The notes below the pieces were generated by a model. It was not told where the DNA came from and did not search any database. It worked only from the letters and a program-made list of their open reading frames with translations. Shown one piece after another: positions 17,308-26,339 of a DNA stretch of 64,000 bases (its first letter is position 1; each line of letters opens with the position of its first letter). The position numbers and the translations under genes were made by a program. Source of the DNA: Candidatus Hodarchaeota archaeon (GTDB lineage Archaea > Asgardarchaeota > Heimdallarchaeia > Hodarchaeales > Hodarchaeaceae); NCBI GenBank assembly GCA_016840285.1, contig JAEOSR010000004.1, positions 3,754-67,753 on the forward strand, read 5' to 3'.

Positions 17308-17748
17308 ATGACTCAAGCTGAAATTAAATCTACTAACGATGTTTTTGAACCAAAAATCATTGTATTTGCGTGTAATTGGTGTAGTTATGCAGGTGCAGAC
17401 TTAGCTGGTGTATCACGGCTTCAATATCCGAGTAATATCCGTATAGTACGAGTGATGTGTTCGGGTCGTGTCGATCCAGCATTCGTTCTTAAAGCGTTCC
17501 TAAAAGGAGCTGATGGTGTCATGGTTGCAGGGTGCCATCCAGGTGATTGCCACTATCTAGAGGGGAATTTGAGGGCAGAAGAACGAATGAACAACATGGT
17601 TGAGGCACTGAAGGTACTTGGTTGGGAAGTAGACCGCTTTCGCTTAGAATGGATTAGTGCGAGCGAGGGTAAACGATTTGCCCAATTAATGACTGAATTT
17701 ACTGAAAAAATTAGAGAACTAGGCCCAATTAGAATCAAAAACACCTAA
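17308..17748 (+). CDS. mvhD: MvhD/FlpD-family iron-sulfur electron-transfer protein
   Basis: The 146-residue protein has the MvhD pattern: FACNWCSYAGADLAG, VMCSGRVDP and GCHPGDCHY, supplying the cysteines of a [2Fe-2S] cluster. MvhD joins HdrA to a hydrogenase or a formate dehydrogenase. The ATG at 17308 follows AGGTGA. Twenty bases separate it from hdrA, and no hydrogenase gene is in this cluster, so its electron donor must be encoded elsewhere. The other Hdr operon carries its own MvhD domain fused to HdrA. Confidence 0.92.
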   Translation: MTQAEIKSTNDVFEPKIIVFACNWCSYAGADLAGVSRLQYPSNIRIVRVMCSGRVDPAFVLKAFLKGADGVMVAGCHPGDCHYLEGNLRAEERMNNMVEALKVLGWEVDRFRLEWISASEGKRFAQLMTEFTEKIRELGPIRIKNT

Positions 17749-17849
17749 AAAATAATATTGGGGTGGGTGAGATTTTCTTGTTTTCATTGTCGATATTTAA
17801 TACTTTACCTAGCTGATAAATAATAAGGCTTGGAAGCAGAATAAACTGT

Positions 17850-18009
17850 ATGATATTTAGGAGAAATTCCCTTAATATTCCTCTGCCAGTTCGTTCAGTG
17901 ATTCAGTATATAAAAGAACTTCCAGTATATAAAAGAATTTCCCGAAGCAGATGTTTTTGTTATTAATGTACAAGATTTTGAAAACTTCGTTGAATTTATG
18001 TCACAATAA
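17850..18009 (+). pseudogene. Mini-gene broken by a 19-base tandem duplication
   Basis: CAGTATATAAAAGAACTTC (17904-17922) is followed at once by a copy with one mismatch (17923-17941). The unit is not a multiple of three. Removing one copy joins two open stretches into one 46-codon frame from the ATG at 17850 to the TAA at 18007, ending VQDFENFVEFMSQ. The product is not recognised. The repeat also contains a TATATAAA box, so it could instead be a doubled promoter for the protease gene 135 bases downstream. Confidence 0.45.
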
Positions 18010-18075
18010 GTAATAATATCTATTAAATTCTAAACATTTTAATAAATCTTTTTTGAGAGTATACATTGGAGTAAA

Positions 18076-18585
18076 TTGACCAGATCCAAGTTTCTCGTAG
18101 TATTAGGAGTAGGTAATGACATTAGAATGGATGATGGCGCTGGAATCAGGATTGTTGAACGTTTAGAACGAGATCCAAGCTTACAACACTTGGATATTTC
18201 GTTTAAATTTTTAAATACGGGTGGATTCGACATTCTGGATGAAATCGACGGTTACGAGAGAGCAATAATTGTAGATGCTGCGTCTATGACCGATCAGGGT
18301 CTAAAACCTGGACAATTCTTCCACATAAGTGACTTGAGTGAATTTACAACAGGACAACCCATTGGGGTATCTTCTCATGGTGTCGGGGTTCTTCAAGTAT
18401 TGGGATATGCCAAAATGGGTGGGTATCAAATTCCACATCAAATTGAAGTCTATGGGATACAAGTTAAAGAAACTGGCTATTTTAGCGAGGATTTAACCCC
18501 TGAAGTTGCAGAGGGAGTTAAAAAATTAGTCAAAATTTTAAGAAAACGAATCCTGAACCTCTATACCCAATTTAAAGAGCAATAG
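18076..18585 (+). CDS. NiFe-hydrogenase maturation endopeptidase (HyaD/HycI family)
   Basis: The 169-residue protein opens with LGVGNDIRMDDGAGIRI, the nickel-binding GN-x5-DDG motif of the family, and later has the conserved aspartate (IIVDAAS) and histidine (SSHGVG). These proteases cut the C-terminal tail of the large subunit after nickel insertion. The large subunit at 43855-45315 has such a tail. The start is TTG at 18076, five bases after GGAG. Confidence 0.92.
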   Translation: MTRSKFLVVLGVGNDIRMDDGAGIRIVERLERDPSLQHLDISFKFLNTGGFDILDEIDGYERAIIVDAASMTDQGLKPGQFFHISDLSEFTTGQPIGVSSHGVGVLQVLGYAKMGGYQIPHQIEVYGIQVKETGYFSEDLTPEVAEGVKKLVKILRKRILNLYTQFKEQ

Positions 18586-18706
18586 GTACTTTTATTCGCT
18601 CAATTATTCCAAATATCCAATATTCACTAGTTTTAATATCAAACTAATAGTAGTTATCCATAGGTAAGTTAACAACTTATAATTCCATACGTGGAAAGAG
18701 AGTAAA

Positions 18707-19192
18707 ATGAGTGATGAAGCAAAGGATATCATGTTAGGAGAGGAAAATCTTGAATTGGATAAAGAATTTAAGATTTTCTTGAAACAATGGTTTTCTGGCT
18801 TTGTGAAGGGAGTAAAGGAGTTAGATGACGAAAACTTGCTTAAAATTTCAGAATTAACAGGTCGGGCATGTGCTAATATCCATTCTAGTGTATCGTTTTG
18901 GGAAATATGGGAAGCTACCCGTAATATTGATGACTTTATTTCAAAAATCAATGAATTCCATAGGGAAGAACTCTACAAAAGAATTGAAAACAAAATATTT
19001 GTGACTTACTCTAGATGTCGCTGCCCACTAGTTAGATTTGATATCGTGAATTCTCCTGTCATTTTTAATTGTTTCAATTGGTTTAGTGAGAATTTTGAGA
19101 CTATCTTGAGACGACCAATAAAAGTATTCACCAAGAACATAATTCTTAGGGGAGTGAAGAGCTGCAACTTTGTGATTTTTATTGGAACCTGA
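18707..19192 (+). CDS. Uncharacterised Cys-containing protein, possibly V4R-like ligand-binding domain
   Basis: Not securely recognised. The 161-residue protein has a helical first half and a C-terminal half with SRCRCPLVRF, FNCFNWF and a final strand VKSCNFVIFI. This order recalls small regulatory or ligand-binding domains of the V4R / amino-thiazoline hydrolase type, which end in a similar Cys-x-F-x-I strand. That is a resemblance only. It stands alone between the maturation protease and the convergent flavoprotein gene. Confidence 0.6.
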   Translation: MSDEAKDIMLGEENLELDKEFKIFLKQWFSGFVKGVKELDDENLLKISELTGRACANIHSSVSFWEIWEATRNIDDFISKINEFHREELYKRIENKIFVTYSRCRCPLVRFDIVNSPVIFNCFNWFSENFETILRRPIKVFTKNIILRGVKSCNFVIFIGT

Positions 19193-19209
19193 ACCTGTAG
19201 AAATAATAT

Positions 19210-20730
19210 CTACGAATCAGTCCAATCTTTTAGAATTTTTAAAGCACAGGAGTAACCAGCCATTATCGCTCCAGAAAAACCTCCACTTCCAGTCCAGGCT
19301 GATGCAAGATACAGATTATTTATGGGAGGTTTACGAATATTATGTTTCATAGGTCCAACCTGATTAGGTGTTTGGGCAAACCCATAAACTGTTCCTTCAG
19401 GATTTAGGGTGTATCGAACCATAGTCTTTGGAGTGGCAACCTCACTAAAAATAATTATATCCTTTATACCAGGAATAAGTGCTTCTAGTCTCTCAATAAG
19501 AATCTGTGCTACTTCATCTTTCTTATTATTATATTCTGTTTCATTTAATTGAGCCCAATGATCCAGGTAATCTATAGTACAAATGACTCCTGTGTAAACT
19601 CCTATATCATTGATCTGAGAATCAATATTACTATAATCAACAAATGTAAAACCTTTCTTTGTGAAATCATTTGTTTTTTCTTGGGGATGAAAATCCTTTA
19701 ATCTCGTGAGATCTTTGGAAAAAACAAATGTAGAATAGGCTTTATATCCTAAACTTGTAGGGGATTCAGAAAAAGCAAGATATAGAGAAAGGATAGAACA
19801 CGCTAGTTTAAGAGAAGTGACTTTCTTTTGGTATTCCGTATTTTTAAGTTGTGGTACTAGATCATTAACCACATTAGGAAGCGCTGCATTTGCTAATACA
19901 ACTTTTGCATAAGCGGAGGATTCTTCGTTGTCTCCCTTTTCTTTTTGTTTTGTACGTCTATATTTAACCCCTATGGCAGTATCATTTTCAGTGATGATTT
20001 GTGTAACCAGATGTTTTAGAATAATAGTGCCATCATTATTGGAAATAACAGTAGCTAAATGGTCAGAAAGTGATTGTGATCCCCCTTTAATGAAATGTCC
20101 ACCCCCAGTAAAGTAACTGTTCTGAGCAACAGAGAAAAAAATCATGGATAAGCTATAAGGATCATCATGATAATATCCTAGATTCCCAGTTAAAACAAAT
20201 TTTAAATCTTCGTTGTCGGTTATTGTATCAATATACTCTCCAATACTCGTTTGACTAATGGGAGCTAACTTTTCTAAATTTCCTTCAACAAGAAAATTAA
20301 ACGTTTGATTGATATCTTTAAAAAAAGTCTCAATAGCATCTTGTTCATGTGGGAATGCTTTCGATAGAACCCTTTTAGCTTCAGGAATATCATGAGGTAT
20401 TGTAATATCAATTTTACTGTTTGTTATCCGGAAAAACTCTGGTACCCGAATGAATTCCACATTAGTATTTACATCCAATTCTTCAAAGATTAGTTTTTTC
20501 GGGTCGAATACACTATCTAAACCATCCATCTCATGCAATCCGACTTCAAAACCAGTCTTTTGGCCCTTAATTTTCCGATGAAAGACAGTGGCACATCCCC
20601 CTACTTTGTTATGTTGTTCAATCAAAAGAACCTTCTTCCCTTCCTTAGCAAGTTTTGCTCCTGCAGTCAATCCAGCTAGGCCCGAGCCAATGATAATTAT
20701 ATCATGTTCCTGCATTCTTCTCAGTTCCAT
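19210..20730 (-). CDS. FAD-dependent oxidoreductase, phytoene desaturase/CrtI-like
   Basis: The 506-residue protein has the dinucleotide motif IIIIGSGLAGLTAG followed by LLIEQHNKVGGCA at the N-terminus and the FAD-binding end LYLASAWTGSGGFSGAIMAG. This is the layout of carotenoid desaturases, retinol saturases and related isoprenoid or lipid oxidoreductases. Archaeal homologues include geranylgeranyl-modifying enzymes, but the substrate is not clear. An alternative ATG lies at 20715. The lipase and PlsC-type neighbours fit a lipid role. Confidence 0.82.
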   Translation of the reverse strand: MELRRMQEHDIIIIGSGLAGLTAGAKLAKEGKKVLLIEQHNKVGGCATVFHRKIKGQKTGFEVGLHEMDGLDSVFDPKKLIFEELDVNTNVEFIRVPEFFRITNSKIDITIPHDIPEAKRVLSKAFPHEQDAIETFFKDINQTFNFLVEGNLEKLAPISQTSIGEYIDTITDNEDLKFVLTGNLGYYHDDPYSLSMIFFSVAQNSYFTGGGHFIKGGSQSLSDHLATVISNNDGTIILKHLVTQIITENDTAIGVKYRRTKQKEKGDNEESSAYAKVVLANAALPNVVNDLVPQLKNTEYQKKVTSLKLACSILSLYLAFSESPTSLGYKAYSTFVFSKDLTRLKDFHPQEKTNDFTKKGFTFVDYSNIDSQINDIGVYTGVICTIDYLDHWAQLNETEYNNKKDEVAQILIERLEALIPGIKDIIIFSEVATPKTMVRYTLNPEGTVYGFAQTPNQVGPMKHNIRKPPINNLYLASAWTGSGGFSGAIMAGYSCALKILKDWTDS

Positions 20731-20824
20731 TTTAAAACATCTATTTTCGGTAAATAATAACCTAGATACATCTGTATTAATACCTTATCTAAATATTCAA
20801 AAAAACAGATTGAAAGAAAATAAT

Positions 20825-20869
20825 ATGGGGGATAAAATTAAAAAAGCAAAACTCATCTATCTGGATTAA
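20825..20869 (+). CDS. 14-residue ORF ending one base before, and in frame with, the lipase start
   Basis: ATG at 20825 opens MGDKIKKAKLIYLD and stops with TAA directly before the ATG at 20870, in the same frame. It may be a translationally coupled leader or an N-terminal extension cut off by a nonsense codon. Support is limited to position and frame. Confidence 0.25.
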   Translation: MGDKIKKAKLIYLD

Positions 20870-22408
20870 ATGAAAGAAGTTGAATACGAGATTATAGATG
20901 TATATGAAAGTGATAATCTCAAGGAAGGAGTTTTACAAAATTTACCTGCTTACTTGACAGTATCATTCAATATAGAAAGAGAAACTAAATATACTTTCAT
21001 TGCAGAGTCTCCACAAGGTGAAATTACAGGTAATATATCGGGGAAGGCACAACCTGGTTTTAATCATCATTGGCGCATTCCAATTCTCGAACAGCCAGGA
21101 GATTGGAAAGTTGAGATCCATTTACACTTTGATAAGCCAGTGGAGATGATTCGCGAGGTTGTTTCTATTCATATTCCTTCGAATTTATTCGATTATCGTT
21201 TAGATGAAGAAGAGTCATCAATTGATGATTATTTAAAGGATTTAATTGTTCCAACTCAAGATGAAATTCAATATGTTGATGTAACCTCCAGATTAGCCGA
21301 GCTAGATGCACATTGGTTGCAAATAGACCCAGAATTAAAAATCTGGCGTTATATCTACCAAGATGTCGAAAGTAAATTGAAAGAAGAACGTTTCTTCCCA
21401 ATTTTACTTATTCATGGATTTCATTCCCATTACTCAACATGGAATTGGATGGTGCGGTATCTCTGGGCGGATGGTTTTCGAAATATTTTTGCAATGGCTT
21501 TATATGATGATACTTTAGGAGTAGAACAGAATACTCATCATTTGAAAAATGTAATTGACGAAATTTTGGATTTAACCAGTTATGAAGAATTATGTCTTAT
21601 TGGCCATTCACTAGGAGGGTTAATGGGAAGATTTTTCGTTAAGTCATTCGATCCCAAGAAGGTTAAATTACTGGTAACTATTGGTTCTCCTCACTTGTGT
21701 GGACTATCACTACTACCCAGGCTAGTTGCATTTAATATAATTAATAGAAGAGCTCAGATAACTAAAAGAGATCTGGAATTACACCCTTCGAGCACATTAA
21801 AGAAGACTCAAAAGATATTTACAGAGGCAGACTTGTATGTTCTGTCAATGGTTAACATTTGCGGTACAAAAGTTCGTGGAGGGGACACTGGTTTCAAATT
21901 TAAAGATAATCTTGTACCAGACATGATTAATCTGGGTGTGAATTATATTCACACATCATTACATAAGAATGAAGATACTTATGGCATTATACACAATCTA
22001 ATTTTTGGAAAATCGATTATTTATAAAATTCGCCTATTATATATAACCCCTACAGTTGAATCTCCAAAGAAAACTAAAATTTGCCTATATTTTAAACCAG
22101 AGGGGCAAAAAGATTATCAACAGTACCCAATTAAGGATTTCATTCAATTAAAGGAGAAGAAACCGTATATTCCCCAAGTTCCCATGATAGTCTTTACCTA
22201 CTTAAGAAATGAAAAGAAAATCAAAAGAGAACGGTTAGAAATCCAGATCCGTGATAAGAAAAAAAGAGTATTAGCTGATGATGAAATTATATTTGCTCTT
22301 GGGGCTAAAAAGCAAGTTAGTGACCATTTCAATCTAGATACAGGAACTGGATACATGATCCAATTTGCCGTATATTCCTATCGGCTTCAATATAGTTTCA
22401 ATAAATAA
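20870..22408 (+). CDS. Alpha/beta-hydrolase lipase-like protein with N-terminal beta domain
   Basis: The 512-residue protein has an N-terminal region (about 1-110) that looks like an Ig-type beta sandwich, then an alpha/beta hydrolase domain with ILLIHGFHSHYSTW (oxyanion hole) and the nucleophile elbow GHSLGG. DNLVPD and YGIIHN downstream are good candidates for the catalytic Asp and His. A C-terminal beta-rich part follows. No signal peptide is seen, so it is probably cytoplasmic. It would hydrolyse a lipid or other ester; the substrate is unknown. The gene is divergent from the CrtI-like flavoprotein and convergent with PlsC. Confidence 0.8.
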   Translation: MKEVEYEIIDVYESDNLKEGVLQNLPAYLTVSFNIERETKYTFIAESPQGEITGNISGKAQPGFNHHWRIPILEQPGDWKVEIHLHFDKPVEMIREVVSIHIPSNLFDYRLDEEESSIDDYLKDLIVPTQDEIQYVDVTSRLAELDAHWLQIDPELKIWRYIYQDVESKLKEERFFPILLIHGFHSHYSTWNWMVRYLWADGFRNIFAMALYDDTLGVEQNTHHLKNVIDEILDLTSYEELCLIGHSLGGLMGRFFVKSFDPKKVKLLVTIGSPHLCGLSLLPRLVAFNIINRRAQITKRDLELHPSSTLKKTQKIFTEADLYVLSMVNICGTKVRGGDTGFKFKDNLVPDMINLGVNYIHTSLHKNEDTYGIIHNLIFGKSIIYKIRLLYITPTVESPKKTKICLYFKPEGQKDYQQYPIKDFIQLKEKKPYIPQVPMIVFTYLRNEKKIKRERLEIQIRDKKKRVLADDEIIFALGAKKQVSDHFNLDTGTGYMIQFAVYSYRLQYSFNK

Positions 22409-22416
22409 GATCACTA

Positions 22417-23307
22417 TCAATAATATGATTCGAGTAATTTTTGAATCTGTGTTGGGGGGACACGGGCAAGTTTATGAAGAAATTTATTGAATTCTTTCTG
22501 TTTTTTTGAAGATATAGTAATATCTTCAATTCTAGTGTTAAATTTTAATTCAAGAAGTTTAAGATAATGTTTTTCAGTCTTTAAAAACAGATTCCTTATT
22601 GAGTGCATGATATTATCAGTTACTTCTCTTGCTTTGGGAAAAAAATCAGTATCTGATTCTGACCAGCCACCCCTACGAGAATATTGATGAAAATATGCTG
22701 GTTCACCAAAGGAAATCGAAACATAGGATCCAAATTTTGGGATTACTGTTCCTGGCCTTAAAGCCTCAGCTGTTCCATGAATATATATTGGCATTACAGG
22801 GATTTTTCCATTTGTATTAAGGACGATTCGGCCTATTCCTGTTCGTCCTTCTTCCGCTAAATTAAAATAGTCGTGAAATGGAGTTCTATGAATACGTCTA
22901 CCTTGGGGAGTTATTAAAACAGCAAAACCTTCTAATACGGATTTGGTTGCAAAATCTAGTGCTGGCTTTGGATTCTCACGAAAAATTGGGATTGCTCCTA
23001 TGATTAAGAGGAGTCTACCAATAAGTGTTTCCAATAGAATCTTCCCCGAAGCGATGAATCCAAGAAATTTCCTTGGTCCAAAAGGTGTAAGAATGGCACT
23101 AATGACCATGAAACCGTCTAGATGAGATTGATGATTAATACAAAAGATAATGCCTTTTCCTTCGGGAAATTTCTTAAGGTTCTCTCCCCCAATTACATCA
23201 AAACAAAAAAGAAATCTGATAACCCGCGGTAAAAACGGGGTTAACATAAGATAAAATGCTCTTCTTAGAAAAGACCACTGTTTATAAGCGTGTGAATTGA
23301 GAGCCAA
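22417..23307 (-). CDS. PlsC-like 1-acylglycerol-phosphate acyltransferase
   Basis: The 296-residue protein has a hydrophobic N-terminal stretch (about 12-36), the catalytic NHQSHLD box (H59 and D64), a modified glycine motif (LITPQGRRIHR, usually FPEGTRS-like) and a PVMPIYIHGT block. PlsC enzymes place fatty acyl chains on glycerol phosphate in bacterial and eukaryal lipids. Archaeal membranes normally use ether-linked isoprenoids, so its presence is notable. The start is TTG. The acyl-CoA ligase just upstream in the same direction could supply the donor. Confidence 0.85.
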   Translation of the reverse strand: MALNSHAYKQWSFLRRAFYLMLTPFLPRVIRFLFCFDVIGGENLKKFPEGKGIIFCINHQSHLDGFMVISAILTPFGPRKFLGFIASGKILLETLIGRLLLIIGAIPIFRENPKPALDFATKSVLEGFAVLITPQGRRIHRTPFHDYFNLAEEGRTGIGRIVLNTNGKIPVMPIYIHGTAEALRPGTVIPKFGSYVSISFGEPAYFHQYSRRGGWSESDTDFFPKAREVTDNIMHSIRNLFLKTEKHYLKLLELKFNTRIEDITISSKKQKEFNKFLHKLARVPPTQIQKLLESYY

Positions 23308-23356
23308 AGATTAGTCCAACTTTACGTGAAGAAATGATATTAAAGATCCATGATTC

Positions 23357-25090
23357 CTATTTAGACGCTGATTCATCTCGCAGAGCTCTTTTGAGCACTT
23401 TACCAACAGTTGTGAGAGGTAATTCCTCTCGAAACTCCCATAATGTTGGTTTCTCATATTTAGATAAATTTTCTATGGCAAAAATCTTAATATCTTCTTT
23501 TACCTCGTAAGTTGGTTTAACTCCTTTTTTTAACATCACAAAAGCTTTGACAATCTGGCTTCCAGGACGGTTTGGATCATCTAAGCCAATAATTGTTGCT
23601 AATTCAATATCGGGATGCTTAGATAAAACGTCTCCTACATGAACACTAAACACTTTGTAGCCACTGATGATCAACATGTCCTTAATTCTATCAACAATCT
23701 GAATATACCCATCATCGTCCATAACGCCAACGTCTCCTGTATGGAACCACCCATCTTCTATTGCTTTTTCTGTAGCTTTTTGATCATTAAAATAACCGCG
23801 AGTAATTGTTGGTCCTTTAATTAATATTTCCCCAGGTTCCCCCGTATTTATTTCATCCCCAGATTCAATATCAATTATTTTGACTAATGTGTCAGAAAGA
23901 GGTAATCCTATTTTACCTATTTTTTTCTTTCCGTAAAAAGGATTAGAGATATTCGTCGTTGTTTCAGTTAATCCATAAAGTTCCATTACCTTATTTGTCG
24001 CTTTCATATGTTCTTCAAAGTCTCGGATCATTTCAGCAGGAAAAGGTGCGGCGGCAGAAATGTAAACAGTGACATTATCCAAAACATCCTTTGGAATGTC
24101 TTTGGATTTGGGGTTATTCATTACCATTCCGTAAAGAGTGGGGACATTTCCCAATATTGTAGGTTTTCTTTCAATCATAGATTTGATAAAATGATCAACA
24201 TCTCGCGGATTCGGAATCAGAATCTGACTACCTGCTACCCAGACCGCTTGGGTCGCAACAATTAATCCACCAATATGGAAGGCAGGAAAAGCTGATAGAG
24301 CTACTTCTTTATCGTCCTGAGAACACCAGTGTGTGAATTGAGTATGCATGGCAATTATATTACTGTGGGTAAGCTCTGCTCCTTTTGGAGATCCTGTAGT
24401 GCCTCCTGTGTATTGTAATAAAGCCAAATCGTTTTCAACATCAATTTCAACTTCTTTTACATCAGTAGCTGTGTTTACCATAATATCTGAAAATTTAACG
24501 ACTATTCTTCCAGGCCATTCATCCACTTTTCCTTTTGGAATTTTCCTGATTAGTTTTCCGAAAAAAACAGCCACTTTACTCAGACCCATGTATTCCGAGA
24601 TATTTGTGGCAATAATAATCTCAAGGGTAGGAACAACATCCAACATTTTCTTCAATCGTTTATCATAAATTACATCCATAGTAACGATAGCTTTACTCCT
24701 GCTATTGTTTAGTTGAAAGGCACATTCGTTTTCACTTAAGAGAGGATTCAAGCCTGAGGCTACAGCACCAACAAGAAGGGTACTGAAATGAGCAATAAGA
24801 TACTGAGGACAATTAGGTAAACAAATTGTAACCACATCCCCTTTCTCCACTCCATTCTGCTGTAAAAATGAAGCAAACTTTTTTACTTGCTCTAAAAGTT
24901 CCCTATAAGTGATTTCTCTGTTTACCATCCAACATGCAGGTTTATCAGGGAATTTAGTCATAGCATTGGTATAAAGAATACCAAGACTCTTGGTTGGATA
25001 TTCCAAGTTCTTCTTAACATGGGAATCCCACGATTTCATCCATAATTCTGGAGTGATATTAGGCAAATCTCTACACCTATCTTCATTCAC
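23357..25090 (-). CDS. Long-chain fatty-acid-CoA ligase (AMP-binding)
   Basis: The 577-residue protein carries the P-loop-like YTGGTTGSPKG (227-237), LYGLTET, the GWFHTGD block and the C-terminal catalytic lysine region GKVLKRALR. Acyl-CoA ligases activate fatty acids with ATP and CoA at the membrane face. The start is GTG at 25090. It lies about 50 bases upstream of the PlsC-like gene and probably shares its transcript. Whether it degrades fatty acids or feeds lipid synthesis is not shown. Confidence 0.9.
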   Translation of the reverse strand: MNEDRCRDLPNITPELWMKSWDSHVKKNLEYPTKSLGILYTNAMTKFPDKPACWMVNREITYRELLEQVKKFASFLQQNGVEKGDVVTICLPNCPQYLIAHFSTLLVGAVASGLNPLLSENECAFQLNNSRSKAIVTMDVIYDKRLKKMLDVVPTLEIIIATNISEYMGLSKVAVFFGKLIRKIPKGKVDEWPGRIVVKFSDIMVNTATDVKEVEIDVENDLALLQYTGGTTGSPKGAELTHSNIIAMHTQFTHWCSQDDKEVALSAFPAFHIGGLIVATQAVWVAGSQILIPNPRDVDHFIKSMIERKPTILGNVPTLYGMVMNNPKSKDIPKDVLDNVTVYISAAAPFPAEMIRDFEEHMKATNKVMELYGLTETTTNISNPFYGKKKIGKIGLPLSDTLVKIIDIESGDEINTGEPGEILIKGPTITRGYFNDQKATEKAIEDGWFHTGDVGVMDDDGYIQIVDRIKDMLIISGYKVFSVHVGDVLSKHPDIELATIIGLDDPNRPGSQIVKAFVMLKKGVKPTYEVKEDIKIFAIENLSKYEKPTLWEFREELPLTTVGKVLKRALRDESASK

Positions 25091-25240
25091 TTAAAGCAGA
25101 AAACTGAGACTACCAAGATGATTTGAAAAGGTCGAATTTGAATATTTCGTAATAAAACATCAATCATTTATGATCAAGCTTCTTCCTGACAAAAATAGAT
25201 CATGGGATGTCACTTATCAAGAGTTAAAAATATCTCATGA

Positions 25241-26035
25241 GAAGACTCTTTTTATTCACATCAGGCCGATGTTCATAATCTAAGAGGAGACAAAACTATA
25301 GAAGAAACAATTCATTCAATAAACAAAGAAGAGATCCCTGAAACCATCAAAGATACAACAGTTGGGAGATATACACTATTAGAAAGATTCTATCACTGTA
25401 ATCATGTTCTTATTATGCTGCTATTCTTTTTTACTGGCTTTGAGCTCTATAGTAAGACATATGTTGTTGGAACTGAGTATTTTACCCAGATTTTCCATTT
25501 CGCTCTTGGTGGGATCATTGCTTGTTAGTTTTTGTTCTTCTATCTATATTTCATAATTAAATATAAAAAATCCAAAGAAATCTTTCCAGGTGTCAGAGAT
25601 TTTTAGGATCTTGTCATAATTTTCCTCTGTGCAGTAAACATTCTTCCTGACTCGCGATATCCACAGTATGATTATTATATAGTAGAGGAGAAAAGATATG
25701 GGGTGAAATTTCATTCTGTACAGAAATTGCTCACCTTGACGAATCTAATAGCAATCTTTGTCATAGGTTCAACAGGAATAGTCATGTCAGAAATATTATT
25801 TCCAGATTATCTTCCTGCTTTTTTCACTGCATTTTTTATGCTTATTGTATCTCCTTTAGAGGTGTTGAGAATTGATTTACGATTTATTCACCAGTCAGTG
25901 TATTTCTATTTTATACTGACGACTGTAATACACTTTCTTTTAGCTATTATACCACGAAACCGTAATCGTTTGATAAGAATGATAACAGGAAGCGAAAAGA
26001 TACCAATTAGATCAAATAATATGATAAAAACATAG
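25241..26035 (+). pseudogene. Broken di-heme cytochrome b subunit (formate dehydrogenase gamma / FdnI-like)
   Basis: One frame runs from 25241 to 26035 with only two internal stops, both TAG (25526-25528 and 25604-25606), and ends at a third TAG. It reads as a four-helix membrane cytochrome: LLERFYHCNHVLIMLLFF, IFHFALGGII, KFHSVQKLLTLTN and IHQSVYFYF, with histidines placed as heme ligands. No ATG, GTG or TTG precedes the first helix. The part from 25703 is an intact 110-residue C-terminal half. The missing start argues for a pseudogene. No catalytic dehydrogenase subunit is adjacent. Confidence 0.72.
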
Positions 26036-26339
26036 AAGGATATTAACAATGGTTCATTGGCGTGAAAAGAAAAGGATTTAATCCTCAAATCTAGAGTAAT
26101 CTTCGACATATTTCTCACATCAATCGAATTCGATGAACTCACAAAATTATGATTGCCAATATCTGAAACAGATCATTAAGACTATTTCGATTATCGATTA
26201 GTTATTGAAACAACATGTTCTCATAACTGATATCCTTATTCTATGAAACGGAGAGGTTTCTATTTCCATAAAGAATGGGAAAATGTCTATCTCCCCTCAG
26301 CTATGATCTTTTTTGAGCCATACTAGCTTTAAGTCTTTA
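26036..26339. other. Intergenic region with a palindrome
   Basis: No gene is credible in these 304 bases. A 12-base perfect palindrome ATCGAATTCGAT lies at 26123-26134 and a smaller one, AGGATTTAATCCT, at about 26077-26089. They lie downstream of both flanking genes (the broken cytochrome on plus, the luciferase-like gene on minus), so a role in termination is as likely as an operator. Confidence 0.4.

Noticed and set aside
25526..25606. Pyrrolysine readthrough of two TAG codons as the main reading
   Set aside because: The gene lacks a start codon before the first helix and TAG ends several healthy genes here, so a pseudogene is preferred. It is kept as a testable alternative in the findings.
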